A stretch of 64,000 bases of DNA from Isoetes taiwanensis (GCA_021234155.1 JAJEKV010000014.1:19731513-19795512); one strand, 5' to 3'; numbered from the stretch's first letter, positions 21,790-33,925 are shown. The notes: generated from the letters alone by a model not told the origin. Numbers and translations: made by a program.

Positions 21790-23617
21790 AACCATGGATT
21801 TATCCGGCACCATTGTAAATGTTATTAATATCCATCTTCTCTCTCCCATACATTCCACCATTGATCATATCTTCACTCTGCGCACATTGCTTGAGGATAG
21901 CAGGAATCGCCGGCAGAACCTGTACTGTTGTTTCGTGGATTTTGCAAAGGCATTCGACACAGTACCCCGAAACAAGCTATGGGACAGATTGCGGCAGCTG
22001 GGGACCCCCCTGGACTTGCAGAATGCAGTATATAGGCTGTACGAGGCATGCTCAGGCCGTATCACATCAGCATCACAGTCGGTGACCAGTAGCATTGGAG
22101 TGCATCAGGGTTGCCCCCTCTCCCCCAAACTCTTTGGCCTATACATTGATCAGTTTGAAGAGTGGCTCTCTGAGCATGGAGGTGCAGGCGCGCATCTCAT
22201 GCATCACACAATCCGGCAACTCATATATGCTGACGATGTCAACCTCATGGCCTATACTCCAGAGGACATGCAACGTCACCTGGATGCTCTTGACACTTTT
22301 TGCCAATTCACTGGCATGCGAGTTAACTTGGCCAAAACTAGGGTGCTGCTAGTTGCATCATCCCGTCAGCCAAGGCTTCCCACATTCACTTACCAGGAGC
22401 AAGAGTTAGAGGTGGTTCCGACCTACAAGTACTTGGGGATTGAGTTCTCAACTACCACCCATTGGGATGCGGCTATCAGGTTGCGGGTCACGGCGTGTTG
22501 GAAAGCACTATATGCCATGCAGAACAACAGCCACAAGGCAGAGTTGTATTGCCTGGGGCCACCAGTCACATTTGTTTCGGGCCTTGGTTAAGCCGGTCCT
22601 TTTGTATGGGGCAGAGTGTGGGGGTCCGGTGATATCCCTCAACACCTGGAATGACCTCGAGCAGGTGCAGAAGGCCTTCTTGGCACGGGCCCTGGGGGTG
22701 AAGTCCACAGTTCCGTACCAGATCCTACTCCAGGAGACAGGCTTTCTACCCCTTCAACGGGCTGCATTGGAATGCCATATCGTTTACTTCCAAAAGGTGG
22801 TCGCTATGGCTGATACACGCTTGCCCCATCTTGCTTTGGCCACGGCGATGGGTCCCCAACGCCTGAAATCCTGCTGGAAAGACAAGCAAGCTCAGTGGTT
22901 CTCACGCTGGGGTGTGCAGGCAAACAGATGCGTCCAGGTTAGGACAAAGAAAGATCGCGAAGCACTTAAACTATACCTTGATGCTACTTTCCTTCGCAAG
23001 CTCTGGGACGCAGAGGCTCTGACGCATGTTAAGCTGGCACACTATCAGTAGCAAGTCAATCCTAGGCTCACAAGAAGCCCACACCAGTACTTGTACACCC
23101 AGCTACCCATGAAGAAGCGCAGACTTATAGCTTCCATTCGCACGGGGGCACATCGCCTCCGCATTGAAACAGGGCGTTGGGCTCGGGAAGCACGAGAGCA
23201 AACAAAGCCAGTGTTGCCACCAGGGCGCGATTGAGGATGAATGTCATGCCCTCCAGATCTGCCCAGCATTTGCCCATATCCGAGAGCGATATGTTCGATT
23301 ACTAGTGCCTGACCAGCCATTGCATCAGTTATTGACTACAGCGTCAGTGGGTTTGTTGGGGTCGTACCTCTAGGAGGTTATGGATGCACGGGATCGTTTG
23401 TGTCCTACGGGACGGTATTGAACTGTCCTATGCAATTGTACAGTGTGCCAGCATGCTTATTACTGCTAAGGTTTTTCCTTCGAAAACCCTTCGGGGCGGG
23501 GGTTTTTTAATCCTGTCAGTAATATGCTTGCTGCTCTCTTTTTGTTTGGGTCCCATAGGCCAATTGGTCTCCGTGGACGCTAAAAACCTATTCCATTCTA
23601 TTCTATTCTCTTCTTTC
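21790..23617 (+). mobile_element. non-LTR retrotransposon, copy 2 with RT domain
   Basis: This is the longest copy, truncated inside the N-terminal part of the reverse transcriptase. The RT shows FVDFAKAFDTVPRNKLWDRL (Asp at 21938), GVHQGCPLSPKLFGLYIDQF and LIYADDVNLMA (YADD at 22226-22237), then TYKYLGIEFSTTTHWD. A frameshift near 22560 separates it from RALVKPVLLYGAECGGPVIS and LARALGVKSTVPYQILLQET. A TAG at 23049-23051 and another shift precede a Cys/His end, CCHQGAIEDECHALQICPAF. The 3' UTR (from about 23465) carries the family's GGTTTTTCC…GGGCGGGGG block, TCCGTGGACG and a degraded ATTCT tail. The element would copy itself by target-primed reverse transcription; this copy is dead. Confidence 0.92.
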
Positions 23618-23644
23618 TATATGCTTGTTGAACTATATTAATTA

Positions 23645-24290
23645 CCAATGCCGAACATACCACTCTCGGATATGGGTAAACGATAGGCAGATTTGGGGGC
23701 ATGACATTCATCTTCAATGGCACCCTGGTGGCAACACTAGCAAAGCCTTTCCTCCCGTGCTTCCTGAGCCCAACGTTCCTGTCTCAATGCAGAGACGATG
23801 TGCACTCGTGCAAAAGGAAGCTATAAGTCTGCGCTTCTTCATGGGCAAATGGGTGTACAAGTACTGGTGTGGGCCTCTCGTGAGCTTAGGATTGACTTGC
23901 TGCTAATAGTGTGCCAGCTTAACGTGCATCAGAGCATCTGCATCCCAGAGCTTGCGAAGGAAAGTGGCATCTAGGTACAGCTTAAGTGCATTGTGATCTT
24001 TCTTTGTCCGTACCTGTACGCATCTGTTCGCCTGTACACCCTAGCGTGAAAACCACTGAGCTTGCTTGTCCTTCCAGCAGGCTTTGAGGCATTGGGGACC
24101 CATTGCCATGGCCAAAGCAAGGTTGGGCAAACGTGTATCACCCATAGCGACCACCTTCTGGAAGTAAATGATATGGCGTTCCAATGCAGCTCGTTGAAGG
24201 GGTAGAAAACCTGTCTCCTGGAGTAGGATCTGGTATGGAACTGTGGACTTTACCCCAAGGGCTCGTGCCAAGAAGGCCTTAGAGTATACT
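23645..24290 (-). mobile_element. non-LTR retrotransposon, copy 3 (inverted, no tail)
   Basis: On the minus strand it is nearly identical to 22660-23300 of copy 2: KAFLARALGVKSTVPYQILL, RLPNLALAMAMGPQCLKACW, then decayed frames through the zinc-knuckle region. It stops before the 3' UTR, so it is not a simple retrotransposition product. With copy 2 it makes an inverted repeat of about 640 bp around a 350-bp centre. Confidence 0.85.
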
Positions 24291-24436
24291 TTCATGCGTA
24301 TATTGTGGCGACTAAATGATCTGGCCTTTATATTTACAAGTCTATGGCTTCAAATCCATTTCAAACTAGAGTTGCAAGAAAGCAAAAACAAGACATTACA
24401 AGGTTGATCCCTTCAATATGCATTTAGTTTTTAATT

Positions 24437-24545
24437 TATTTTTTTATTTTTTGGGTTGCCCCTAGGGGGGCAAACCCTTGTTTATGTGGGCTTTTGGCAT
24501 ATCCTAGGTATATGCTAGAATATCCCTAGGATATGCTTGTGACTG
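24437..24545 (+). repeat. GGGTTGCCCCTAGGGGGGCA repeat, copy 1
   Basis: Its GC-rich block, GTTTATGTGGGCTTTTGGCA and the palindromic CATATCCTAGG…CCTAGGATATG match 58757-58842 in reverse complement. It is probably a terminal segment of a transposon. Confidence 0.7.
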
Positions 24546-24559
24546 CTAAAAACTTATGA

Positions 24560-24622
24560 TTGGCTGTAAATGCTAGGTCACTTCTGTTCGTGGGCAGCCG
24601 CTCTCGAAACCGGCTAACCGGA
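24560..24622 (+). repeat. TTGGCTGTAAA…CGGCTAACCGG repeat, copy 1
   Basis: It matches the reverse complement of 52286-52347 over about 60 bases (TTCTGTTC-TGGGCAGCC is the strongest block). A 137-codon frame across it is not conserved in the second copy, so I do not call a gene. Confidence 0.55.
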
Positions 24623-27600
24623 GAGGTATCTTGGGCAGATGGCAAGTATTTTGAGTGTGTGTGCAGGCGCCAGAAGAACCGATCTGGCTTCTACAGTTGT
24701 GTGCAAATTTGCCAAACCTTCAATGCTGATGTGAGGAGCGTTTGCTTGTGGATATACACCATGCCAAAAATTCAAACTTTGCACGATGCCAAAAAGCACT
24801 CTGTTCTTCATCTTTGGGGCTTTCATACTCCTAGCTTGGTAAGTGTTAGGCTTATTTTTCAGTCTATTTTTTGCATTAGCAATGCATTGATTTTCCTTCT
24901 TAATCCCGTTTCCAACTTGCATTTTCTACGTTTGAACAAAAATGTCTATCTGGATAGACATCCAATTTCGTGATAGAGATGAAGAGCAAAGTTCCATAAC
25001 CACCTATTCCTGGAACATTGTTGCACGAAGCTGTATGCCTGCAGATATATAAGATAGAAGAAACAAACTAATTCTGTCACATCTTCTATGACAGAAGGCA
25101 AGCAGTGCAAAGTAGAAAAATGTTAGTAATTCGTCTATAAAGAAAGCCATAGGATTGTATTTGTGACTTGGAGTACAGTAGAAAGCATAGATTGATATGA
25201 TGTGCAAAGTCTGAAAGTGGTTATTGAAGTGAATAGCAACATTGAGTTGAACAACCTGTTGCATGCGGATCTTACAGGTTTATTCCCAAGCATCCCTTCT
25301 CTTGCAAGAAGTCCTTCTCCAGCATCAAGTAAGCCCTCCTCTAGCAGTTCCCCTCTGAATGAAGTGGGAGATATACTTGGTTGTCAAGGCCAGGGAGAAC
25401 ATTGGACAAAATGGAAATGAAGAAAGAGAGAAAAGCCTGCAAAAGATGCAAGCAATGCAATGCAGAAGAAGTAGAAGAGCTAGACAATACGCATGAGCAT
25501 GTGGATAAGGATGTTTTGGTAGCAGATCTTTTATAGCTATTGCATGTTTTGAAGGCCAAACATAAATTAGATCATTTGCATTTTCACTGGCACATATGAA
25601 GAAAAGAATATTGTATGGTCATCATTGCTTTGCCCTTGCATGAAAACACTTTAGAAGTTTATAAGGCCCAAAGGAGCTGTCATCACAGTCAATTGATTTA
25701 TTCAGTCATTTGTCTGATGTTAGCGTTGCAATTCTAAGTCTTGATAATAGTCCTTTGATACCAGCTATAATACAATGAAGTTATGGGATCCTTAGACATA
25801 TGCTTGCTTGCGTACCTTGGAATCCAGTTATGAACTTTGTGGTAACTAATTGTACCTGGCAATTGGCATGTGTTGGAATAAAACAGGGCATTTTTTAGTT
25901 TATGAGAAGCTGCAGGAAGTAGAGGCGCATTCCAGTGCTGTATGACTATGATACCTTGCTTTTATTTTTTGCCGTGGCTTTCCGATTCTAGGTCTCCCCG
26001 TCACTACTAGCGGAAAGTTTGGAAAGAAAGCTAGAGACCCCAATATTTCATCTCTGTTTCAAGCGAGCCAGAAGAATACTTTGGCAGCATACCAAATAGA
26101 TTATTCCAAGAGTCCTGCATGGTGAAAAGCACTTAGGAAACCAAGAAATGTCATATCATCGTGTACCCGGCTTGACCAAATTGAACTGCCATTTTAATTA
26201 GTGATGCATGTGCAATATGCATATCCTTATAGAGTTATAAGGCCTCTGCTTCATATCCGAGCTGGGCATATGCGGTAACCATAGAATTTCATGAGTTAAC
26301 CGAAATCCGTACCCTGCTGCCATGAAAGATGCTTTCCTTGCATTTGTCGAGTTTAGTTGTACAGTTTGTTTGATTTCTACAATTTGTTGTTGTTGTATGT
26401 TGTATATTGGGATGGAATTTTTGCACTTCGGGATGTTATAGATGCATGGTCATATTTATTGTCAAAAGAAAGATTTGTGCTTGATCGATCTATAACTTTA
26501 GAATTTTCAAGCATTTTGGGTTGCTTCTACTTTTGGTGTCAAGATGTTAACCGATGGAGATAGAGACGGAAAAATTGCCATTGAAGACTGAATAGCTCAT
26601 GCGAGTCTCCCCCATGTATAAGGGCGGTTTAAAGATGCAAAAGCAAAATTAATAAGTTTCTAAGACTATGGAACCAAATTAATAAGTTATGCTCGGTTTT
26701 TTATTGTTCTCATCAACAATCCGCCTTTATTCGGCATCATTATGGCTTAAAAGGCTCGAAACTAAATGGTGAACGTCTTCTAATGCGGAAGGAGAGGAAC
26801 GATAGCGGATTTTACGGACTACTGACCGATCCATCCCGTAAAAATTAGGTATTCGGTTTTGCATTTATTTTGGAGACATGCATCAGAGAAGAGCAACAAT
26901 TGTGCTAGGCTGAAAAGTCACTGGAATATATTGTGCCCGGCTAAGAGCAACCGGAAGTGATTTTCTGTGTGTTGGCGTGCATCGAATTTGTCTTAGGAGA
27001 GAATATTCGATCAGATATGTACAGCAAAGCAATTCTTGGATGTGTTTTCATTTTGTGCCTAGATCACCTCACGTTGCATTGCCTTCCCAACTGCCCTATA
27101 TGGCACCACGTGAGCATAATTTTGGCTGGAGACGCATGAAACTAAATGTGCCTTTGGCGCACAAGAACGTATAACAAGGTTTAAAATGAAACGCACTTAT
27201 TTAAGAAGTGCGTTTGGAAGATTCCTTCTAAAAATTTATAAAATTCTAAAATCCCTCTAAAAAGGGCCCTTTTATTACCTTTAGTCCAAAGATTTATAAA
27301 ACTGCTCGTGAAAACAGACATTTTAAGAAGACTTAATATTAAGGAAAAACACACACAAAAAAAAAAATCCCATTGTAGAGGGGGAAAGAACTACAATGAA
27401 ATTCAAAGATTGACTATGGGGCAAATTCGTATGAAGAAATTAGATGCTTTTGTACCTTGTCCCTGAAAGTTTTTATATTAGCTGTTTTAGAAGACAGGAA
27501 ATTTGTTATTTCACAACCATTTTGGCTGAACATCCTAATGGACCCTAAAACAATTTGGGAGGCAGTTGAACAAACTTCTTGAATGGCAAACCAATGTTTT

Positions 27601-28309
27601 TGCATCACATAGTATTACAAATACCAATACATCCACGATGTCTTGTAGTTAAGCTGAAGTTTTAGTTGATGATGCAGTATAAATTTATATTGAGGATACA
27701 AAAGTTGAAGTAATGAAGCCATGTGATTACATGCCCTCCTTTTTATTCTCGGAGATGTATTTCTGAACGCACATACCAATCTACAACATGGTGATGCTCA
27801 AAAGATAGTCAACCTCCTTAGCAATGTTGAGCATATTCATCACAATTACATCATCTGTAGCAGTGGGCACCATGCACATTTCTCTGGCAGTGAAGTATTC
27901 GTCTGCCTTACCCTTTCCTATATATTTTGTAAATAAATAGGTAAACTTCTGAGGGGTTGCTACTCCTCGCTCTCCTCTGGATAAACCATGTGGTTTCCTT
28001 CTAGTCAAACACTTGTGTCACCATAATATTTTGGAGTTCTTTGCCTTTAGTAGCAATTTTTTAGCTGCCTGGAGTGAAGTTCGCATGTATGTAGAGAAAA
28101 AAAGTAGAAATAACAACATGATTCGACTACTTTATGCTCTAACATTGCATTACAAGCTCAGAAAATTTAGAACCGTTTTAGAACTTTTTAGACTAAAAAA
28201 CTAAGAACAGTGTGTAAAATTATCCCTTATGTGTGTTACTTTAGTAGTTTTCAGTTGCCAACCCCTTTGAGAAGCAAGAAAGACCCCAAAAGATTTTACA
28301 CGATATATA
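24623..28309. other. long region without a supportable gene
   Basis: Open frames of 60-137 codons occur but none carries a recognisable motif. A Ser/Pro-rich stretch at 25202-25420 is the most protein-like. No RNA gene or clear repeat was found. Confidence 0.35.
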
Positions 28310-28495
28310 CTTTATCTCTGGACTGCATATATATATACATATATATTATATATAAGTCTTATATATATATGCAATTCGGTATAAATTTATACCGTTTCTC
28401 CGTATAGATTTATACCGCAAGAGTTCTCTTTTCTTGTCGGATATATATATGTAATTATGTGTATATATTATATATATATACACATACAAGAAAAT
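28310..28495. repeat. AT microsatellite with two TATAAATTTATA palindromes
   Basis: TA-rich runs flank a perfect 18-bp palindrome CGGTATAAATTTATACCG (28377-28394) and a near-perfect second copy (28401-28417). The same palindrome is arrayed at 37629-37908. Confidence 0.8.
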
Positions 28496-28987
28496 TAGCA
28501 CGTCCTACGGTGTATATTCCTACGGTGCACGTTCCAGTTTCAGCATATTCCTACAGTGCAAGTTGACATTCTTTTGGATTTTATCAAGATTCCCCTAGAT
28601 TGTTCATAATGTTATGAAGATTCCTTTAGATTCTCCTTTAATTCTATGACATTCCTCGCTTAGATTCTATGAAGATTCCTTTGGTTCATCAAGAATCCAT
28701 TAGATTTCCTATATCCGATGGCTAGCATGATCGTTGATGTGTTGCTGTGGCATTAGGATAAAATTTCCTATCTCTAAACCTACTTGATCTTCCCAATATC
28801 TACATATTTGATGGTTTAAGAGAGAAATTGTCCATACCACAATGAATCTCATGTGACATGGCCTTAAAACTGTTATACAGTCTAGTGACACTTGATTACT
28901 AGTTGCATAAATTTGTCCCGTCTCTGTACCCCAGATAGGACTATAAGAATGGATATGGCTTAACATAGATTTATCGACATAGATTTT

Positions 28988-29090
28988 GAGGCAAAGGGAA
29001 TTTTTGGACTATGGTTACTATTTGTCAAAGTCAGTTTCTAACTTTAATGATTTTTCCTAGGCTTTGGTAAAGGCCACACCCATCAAGCCT
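28988..29090 (+). repeat. dispersed copy of the 33 kb tandem-repeat end
   Basis: It matches 33040-33100 and, more completely, 33405-33495 (GAGGCAAAG-GAATTTTTGG, then CAAAGTCAGTTTCTAACT and CCTAGGCTTTGGTAAAGGCC). After it, CATCAAGCCTTAAATTTGAA is the inverse of a sequence near 32620, which hints at an inversion between the two places. Confidence 0.75.
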
Positions 29091-29410
29091 TAAATTTGAA
29101 TGGGACCCCTAGTTTTTTTTTGAAGGGCAAGTTTGCACCTTGCCATTCAATTTGAAGGGCGAATTTTTGGTCTGCCATTCTTTTGCATATCCAAGTTTTT
29201 GAGAGACATTCAAAGCTTAAACCATGAAAATAAGGAAAAAAAAAACTTTAAAAGACATTTGAAACTTAAACTTTTTTAACTCTTATAACTATGAAAATGA
29301 TACAAAATAACCTTAGCAGCAAGCAGTAATATTATAATATGTTTCACAACATAATGGCACCAAGTCTTGATAACTATAAAAGGATCCAAAATAATTCATA
29401 TTGATATGTT

Positions 29411-29725
29411 TCACAATGGCACCATATGGCATTGCTTGTCTTGCATCCAAGTAGCAAAAAACAGATCATTATTTGCATCTTCCACATCAGGCACAGACAA
29501 TGATAAAAACATTAAGGTCTCAAGAGTGGCCAGCTTCAATCTTTCTCGTAAATTATCTTTTATCACGTTTTGTCGTCGAAAACCACGCTCACATTCCACT
29601 GTGCTTGCTGGAAGAACAAGAAGTGCTTGCCATAGTTTCATCACCTCGTCATAAACCACCACCACCACACCACACCAAGGTACCAAGCATGCCACCACCA
29701 CACCAAGGTACCAAGTACCAACCAA
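29411..29725 (-). pseudogene. hAT transposase C-terminal dimerisation domain
   Basis: The minus-strand frame contains LWQALLVLPASTVECERGFR, then RQNVIKDNLRERLKLATLET and LMFLSLSVPDVED. The ‘P-A-S-T-V-E-C-E-R-G-F’ block with a following ‘LR-RL-L-TLE-LM’ helix is the diagnostic hAT dimerisation domain, shared with domesticated ZNF862-like proteins. The catalytic core and N-terminal zinc finger are absent, so this is a fragment of a DNA transposon (or of a domesticated gene). Stop codons bound it on both sides. Confidence 0.8.
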
Positions 29726-29884
29726 TAAAATAAATCGTCACTTTAAGCATATATGCATTTGTTCGTTGTTGAATCTAGACTTGGGGAGAGATAATAAAAA
29801 AATTGGACAATCAAATGTTTTATGTTTTGGCCATTTTTATTTTTGTTAGACAATGTTAAAAAAGGAGTAAAGGTATATATATTA

Positions 29885-30005
29885 TGAAATATCTAGCATT
29901 ATAACAGGGGGTTATTTTTATAGTTTTATACGCTTTTTCACATGGTTTTTCTATGATTTCGACGTTGTATTCGTGAAGACATACTAAATAGTATTTCTAG
30001 AGTGC
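29885..30005 (-). repeat. dispersed repeat, copy B
   Basis: Reverse-complement partner of 672-790: ATCTAGCATTATAACAGGGG at one end and AGTATTTCTAGAGTGC at the other. Confidence 0.6.
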
Positions 30006-31416
30006 GCTTGTTTTGGGTCGTTGATTTGGGTTCGATGAAATAATCCAGCGGTTGATACTGTCACTGCATGCATATGTATCAAGCCCCAATAACTTTTACC
30101 CTCTAGATTCTTGTGTTGCTGGCGGCCAGGATTCTTCATGACATGAAGATATTGTAGGTAATGGTTTTTTATTCTGGTTTTGGTTACAATAATAGTTCTG
30201 CTTATGCTACACCATAGTCTGAAGCAAAAAGTATGAGCAAAAGTCTGGGTACTCTCTACATCCTTCTGTCGTTTGTGCTTCTAGTTCTGACCCTAATATC
30301 GTCGATCATTGCGTTGATTTTCTAAAAGTGATAGTTTTTCCCCGCTTTTGTCTCGTTGGTCCTCCGGGCTCAAGAAAACCACCGCATATGCCTAGAGTTC
30401 TTCGGAAAAAGGGGTTAATGATTACTGAAGCTAACAAAGAATTTAGGGTTCGTGGTTTTTAGCGGACAATGCTTGATGGAGTTGCCGATAGCTATATGGA
30501 ACACATGAATTTTACTTCGTCACCGGATAAGCCGAATGGCCTTCTCCATCTATTTGTGTAAGTTCATCTTGTCATTTTCTCCATTCGGTTCCTCATCCGT
30601 CTCAAAAATTCTGATTATGTCATATGCTAGTATGCCGGGGGTGAAGAAATGGGAAGGGGGCACAAACATGCATGAATTTCAGCGGTTATTGGATGAGGCA
30701 AGGCAGGAGAAAAGGTATGGGCGTTCTATCTTAATCTTGGTGAAATCCCTTTTTAGGTAAAGCAAACAAGAGCAACGGCAAATTTGTTCCTCATCGCGAA
30801 ATCTAAACAGTTGTGATTTGCTTGTCTATGGTGAAAAATCATTACAAATAAGATAATTCCGACTTGTTAGCATATTTCCAAAGATTCATTACAAACAAGT
30901 CTGCGGTTATGCCACTTGAAAAAAAATTGTTAAGAGGGCTATGAATGACAAAGAAAACGGGGTGTCCTTCGTAAACTTCTTTGAAAGTTTAGTGGCGACG
31001 CGAAGAAGAGTGAGAAGAATGGAAGAGATTCTCTTATTCTGGTTCCAGATGGAGATGCTGCAGTGGTTTTGAATGTATTAGAAATGGTTCTATCAGAAGC
31101 CATCTACAAGAATAATAACTCAATGATGCAACTTTCTGGTCCTGCTGCAATGACGAAAAATATCTTGAGAGAATAATGGAAAAAAACCGAGGGAATTAGC
31201 ATCAAATGATTACAAACAGACCTTTCAATAGAGGTAATGGCAATGGCATGGTGCCACAAAGACTGTGAAAAAAGTATCTCCATCACTCGGCTGATATTCA
31301 AGAAGCTTTATATCGATCTAGGATCTGGCCAGTGTAGGAAGATGCAAGTAAAACAAATGATTCGTAAAAGCAGATTATTTGATGCACCGAAAAAAGCCAT
31401 GAATGATTCTCGATGT
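30006..31416. other. region with protein-like but unrecognised frames
   Basis: Plus-strand stretches look compositionally coding: MHEFQRLLDEARQEKR near 30670 and SLILVPDGDAAVVLNVLEMV near 31035. They sit in different frames separated by stops. I recognise no family. They may be exons of one decayed gene. Confidence 0.35.
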
Positions 31417-31830
31417 TAATACAGACCATATATTGGCTTGCCGGATGCTTGAAGATGGTATGAATCCTATATACTTGACTGCCATGCAACTATTTAATTT
31501 TGCCTAAGACATCATAAACAAGAGGTATTTTACTAGTGGTTTCAATGCTGGCTGTGGAAGATTGCAAGGAGCCTCAACCGTGGAGCCTCATTGTAAATGT
31601 AATGCTATTTCAAATCTTTTTCTCAGATAACACTTTTTCTACTATTCATGATCAAAGTTTGCATTAATGATTAGGCTGAGATAGGTTCTTAGAAAACTAG
31701 CTTGCTCAGATTTATGGTAAACCTGCAGCTCTGCAGGATGCCCGTGCAATGTTTGATAACATATATATGAAGAATATATTATGGATTGTAATGCTTTCCA
31801 TGATAACATGCATGCATACTTTTGTTAGAT
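31417..31830 (+). pseudogene. PPR protein fragment
   Basis: Two plus-strand pieces fit PLS-type PPR units: CRMLEDGMNPIYLTAMQLFN (about 31440-31500) and LAQIYGKPAALQDARAMFDN followed by MKNILWIVMLSMI (31703-31800). Stops and a frame change lie between. It is a small remnant of an organellar RNA-binding protein gene on the strand opposite to most other PPR relics here. Confidence 0.6.
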
Positions 31831-32135
31831 GAAGCTATAAGTGCCCTTGATTGTCAACGCTATAGTGGATTTTTTACCTTGGGTGTGGCATTGTTCAATG
31901 CAATACTGGTTTGTTTACCTTGGGAGTGGCATCCTTTATTTTGACATTGTACAACGCTATAGTTTTAGAGTAAGGGGTGGAAGTTTGGCAAAGAGAGTAC
32001 TAGAGAGAATACGAAATCACATTTCTAAATTTGAAGTTTGACAAGGACGAGAATAACAATGGTGTTTTCTAAATATTTGTGATTTATATGTGCAAAATTG
32101 TATTCTTTAACAATTTGGTCAACGTGTATCTTTAA

Positions 32136-32562
32136 GGCCCCGAAGGGGCCAAAAATTTTTTTAGTTAACACAAACTATTAACACACAACTAACATTATTA
32201 ACACAAACCATTGCATTTGACACATTTAAATTAAAATCCCCCTTAAACCCCCTTTGGTTTGGGTGCATATTCACACGGGGGTTACGTAGGGCAGCGAGAG
32301 CCTCAAAAAATTTATAATACATGTACAAAATTAACACCATTAAGTACATTCTCTCAAACCTTATAGTATTTTGTAAACCTCAATATACAGTATACAAAAA
32401 CTTGTACATGCATACCCCACAAACGAGGATCGCTACGTACGGTCCAGATCGAGGAATAAAGGGCAAGTATGCCCATCTGACAGCTCTCGATGCCCGGAGT
32501 AACCCCCCGTGTGAATATGCACCCAAACCAAAGGGGGTTTAAGGGGGATTTTAATTTAAGGG
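32136..32562. mobile_element. long-TIR fold-back element, copy 1
   Basis: It starts with the palindrome GGCCCCGAAGGGGCC and A/T tracts. The left arm (TTAACACAAACCATTGCA…CCCCCTTTGGTTTGGGTGCA) is mirrored at the right (ATGCACCCAAACCAAAGGGG). The ~210-bp centre is the reverse complement of the centre of copy 2 (51551-51996), so the copies lie in opposite orientation. No protein is encoded, which fits a non-autonomous MITE or fold-back element. Confidence 0.85.
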
Positions 32563-32733
32563 GGTTTAAGGGGGCCATTCTCTGCATGGCTAAGACCCCC
32601 AAGAATGGTACCGAACACTTCAAATTTAAGGCTTGACACCCATATTTTGGTGCATTTATACACCTAGATACGTGTGAGCGCCATCATTCTAACTTCATGG
32701 AAAAGCATGGCTTGGATTAAACATATGCTGGTA

Positions 32734-33468
32734 TAGGAGTATTAACGATAGGGTTTTAGATGATCCTAATGTAAGCATTTTACATGACTAGCTTAGGCGG
32801 CATTTTACTGTTCTAAATTGATGACATGGTTACTAACCTTTCAATCTACTAGTCGACTAAATCTTTTAGACTTTTGAGTTGCAACATGCAACATCTTGGG
32901 TTTGAATACCTCACCATTATTTATTTCAAATATGGCACGTTTGTCTCATAAAACATTTGGCCACTTGCCTTTACAAAATGATTTGTTAGATGAGGTTAAC
33001 ATTTTGGGCATGCATGATAATGAAATAACATAATTTTGAGGCAAAGAGAATTTTTGGACTATGGTTACTATTTGTCAAAGTCAGTTTCTAACTCTAATGG
33101 TAGGAGTATTAACGACAGGGTTTTAGATGATCCTATAGCTAAGCATTTTACATGACTAGCTTAGGCGGCATTTTACTGTTCTAAATTGATGACGTGGTTA
33201 CTAACCTTTCAATTTACTAGTCGACTAAATCTTTTAGACTTTTGAGTTGCAACATGCAACATCTTGGGTTTGAATACCTCACCATTATTTATTTCAAATA
33301 TGGCACGTTTGTCTCATAAAACATTTGGCCACTTGCCTTTACAAAATGGTTTGTTAGATGAGGTTAACATTTTGGGCATGCATGATAATGAAACAACATA
33401 ATTTTGAGGCAAAGAGAATTTTTGGACTATGGTTACTATTTGTCAAAGTCAGTTTCTAACTTTAATGG
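32734..33468 (+). repeat. 367-bp tandem duplication
   Basis: Unit 1 is 32734-33100 and unit 2 is 33101-33468, with only a few differences. Units start TAGGAGTATTAACGA and end in the block also found at 28988-29090. A flanking CATATTTTGGTGCATTTATA segment occurs on both sides (about 32640 and 33498). Confidence 0.93.
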
Positions 33469-33708
33469 TTTTTCCTAGGCTTTGGTAAAGGCCACATGCA
33501 TATTTTGGTGCATTTATACACCTAGATACGTGTGAGCACAATTTCTTAACTTGAGGCATCACTTTTATTTTATTGCAAGTGGACCACTTGGATGACGTAT
33601 GCATACGACAATTTATATTTAAGGTTTATGTTTAGACATGTTTAGCATACAGCATAAGCATAGGGCGAGTGCTACAAGACGAGTTTTTAGAAAGGTGACT
33701 ATGTATAG

Positions 33709-33822
33709 GGGAATGGAGGTTGGGCCTCCATTCCGGGTTTTCAGGTGGGGTCCCGCGACCGGCGTTAGCCGGGAGCGGGTCACCTGGAAACCAGAATGGA
33801 GGCCCAAACCTCCATTCCAGAA
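33709..33822. repeat. GC-rich double hairpin
   Basis: An imperfect inverted repeat of about 40 bp pairs 33709-33746 with 33781-33821. Each arm is itself a hairpin (GAATGGAGG…CCTCCATTC). The loop (GGGGTCCCGCGACCGGCGTT) is strongly GC-rich in an AT-rich setting. Confidence 0.8.
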
Positions 33823-33925
33823 GTTGGGGATGTTTTTTCCTCAGCAGATCTGGCGAATCTTCAAATGCTTCAAAAAATGTAGCGGGGGCTTCAAAAATCC
33901 GGCCAAGCGAAAGGGGGCTTCAAGA

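Noticed and set aside
24560-24973. 137-codon plus-strand frame
   Set aside because: It starts in a dispersed repeat, is not kept in the other copy, and has no recognisable domain.
29473-29733. Plus-strand frame over the hAT domain
   Set aside because: Antisense shadow of the minus-strand hAT dimerisation domain.
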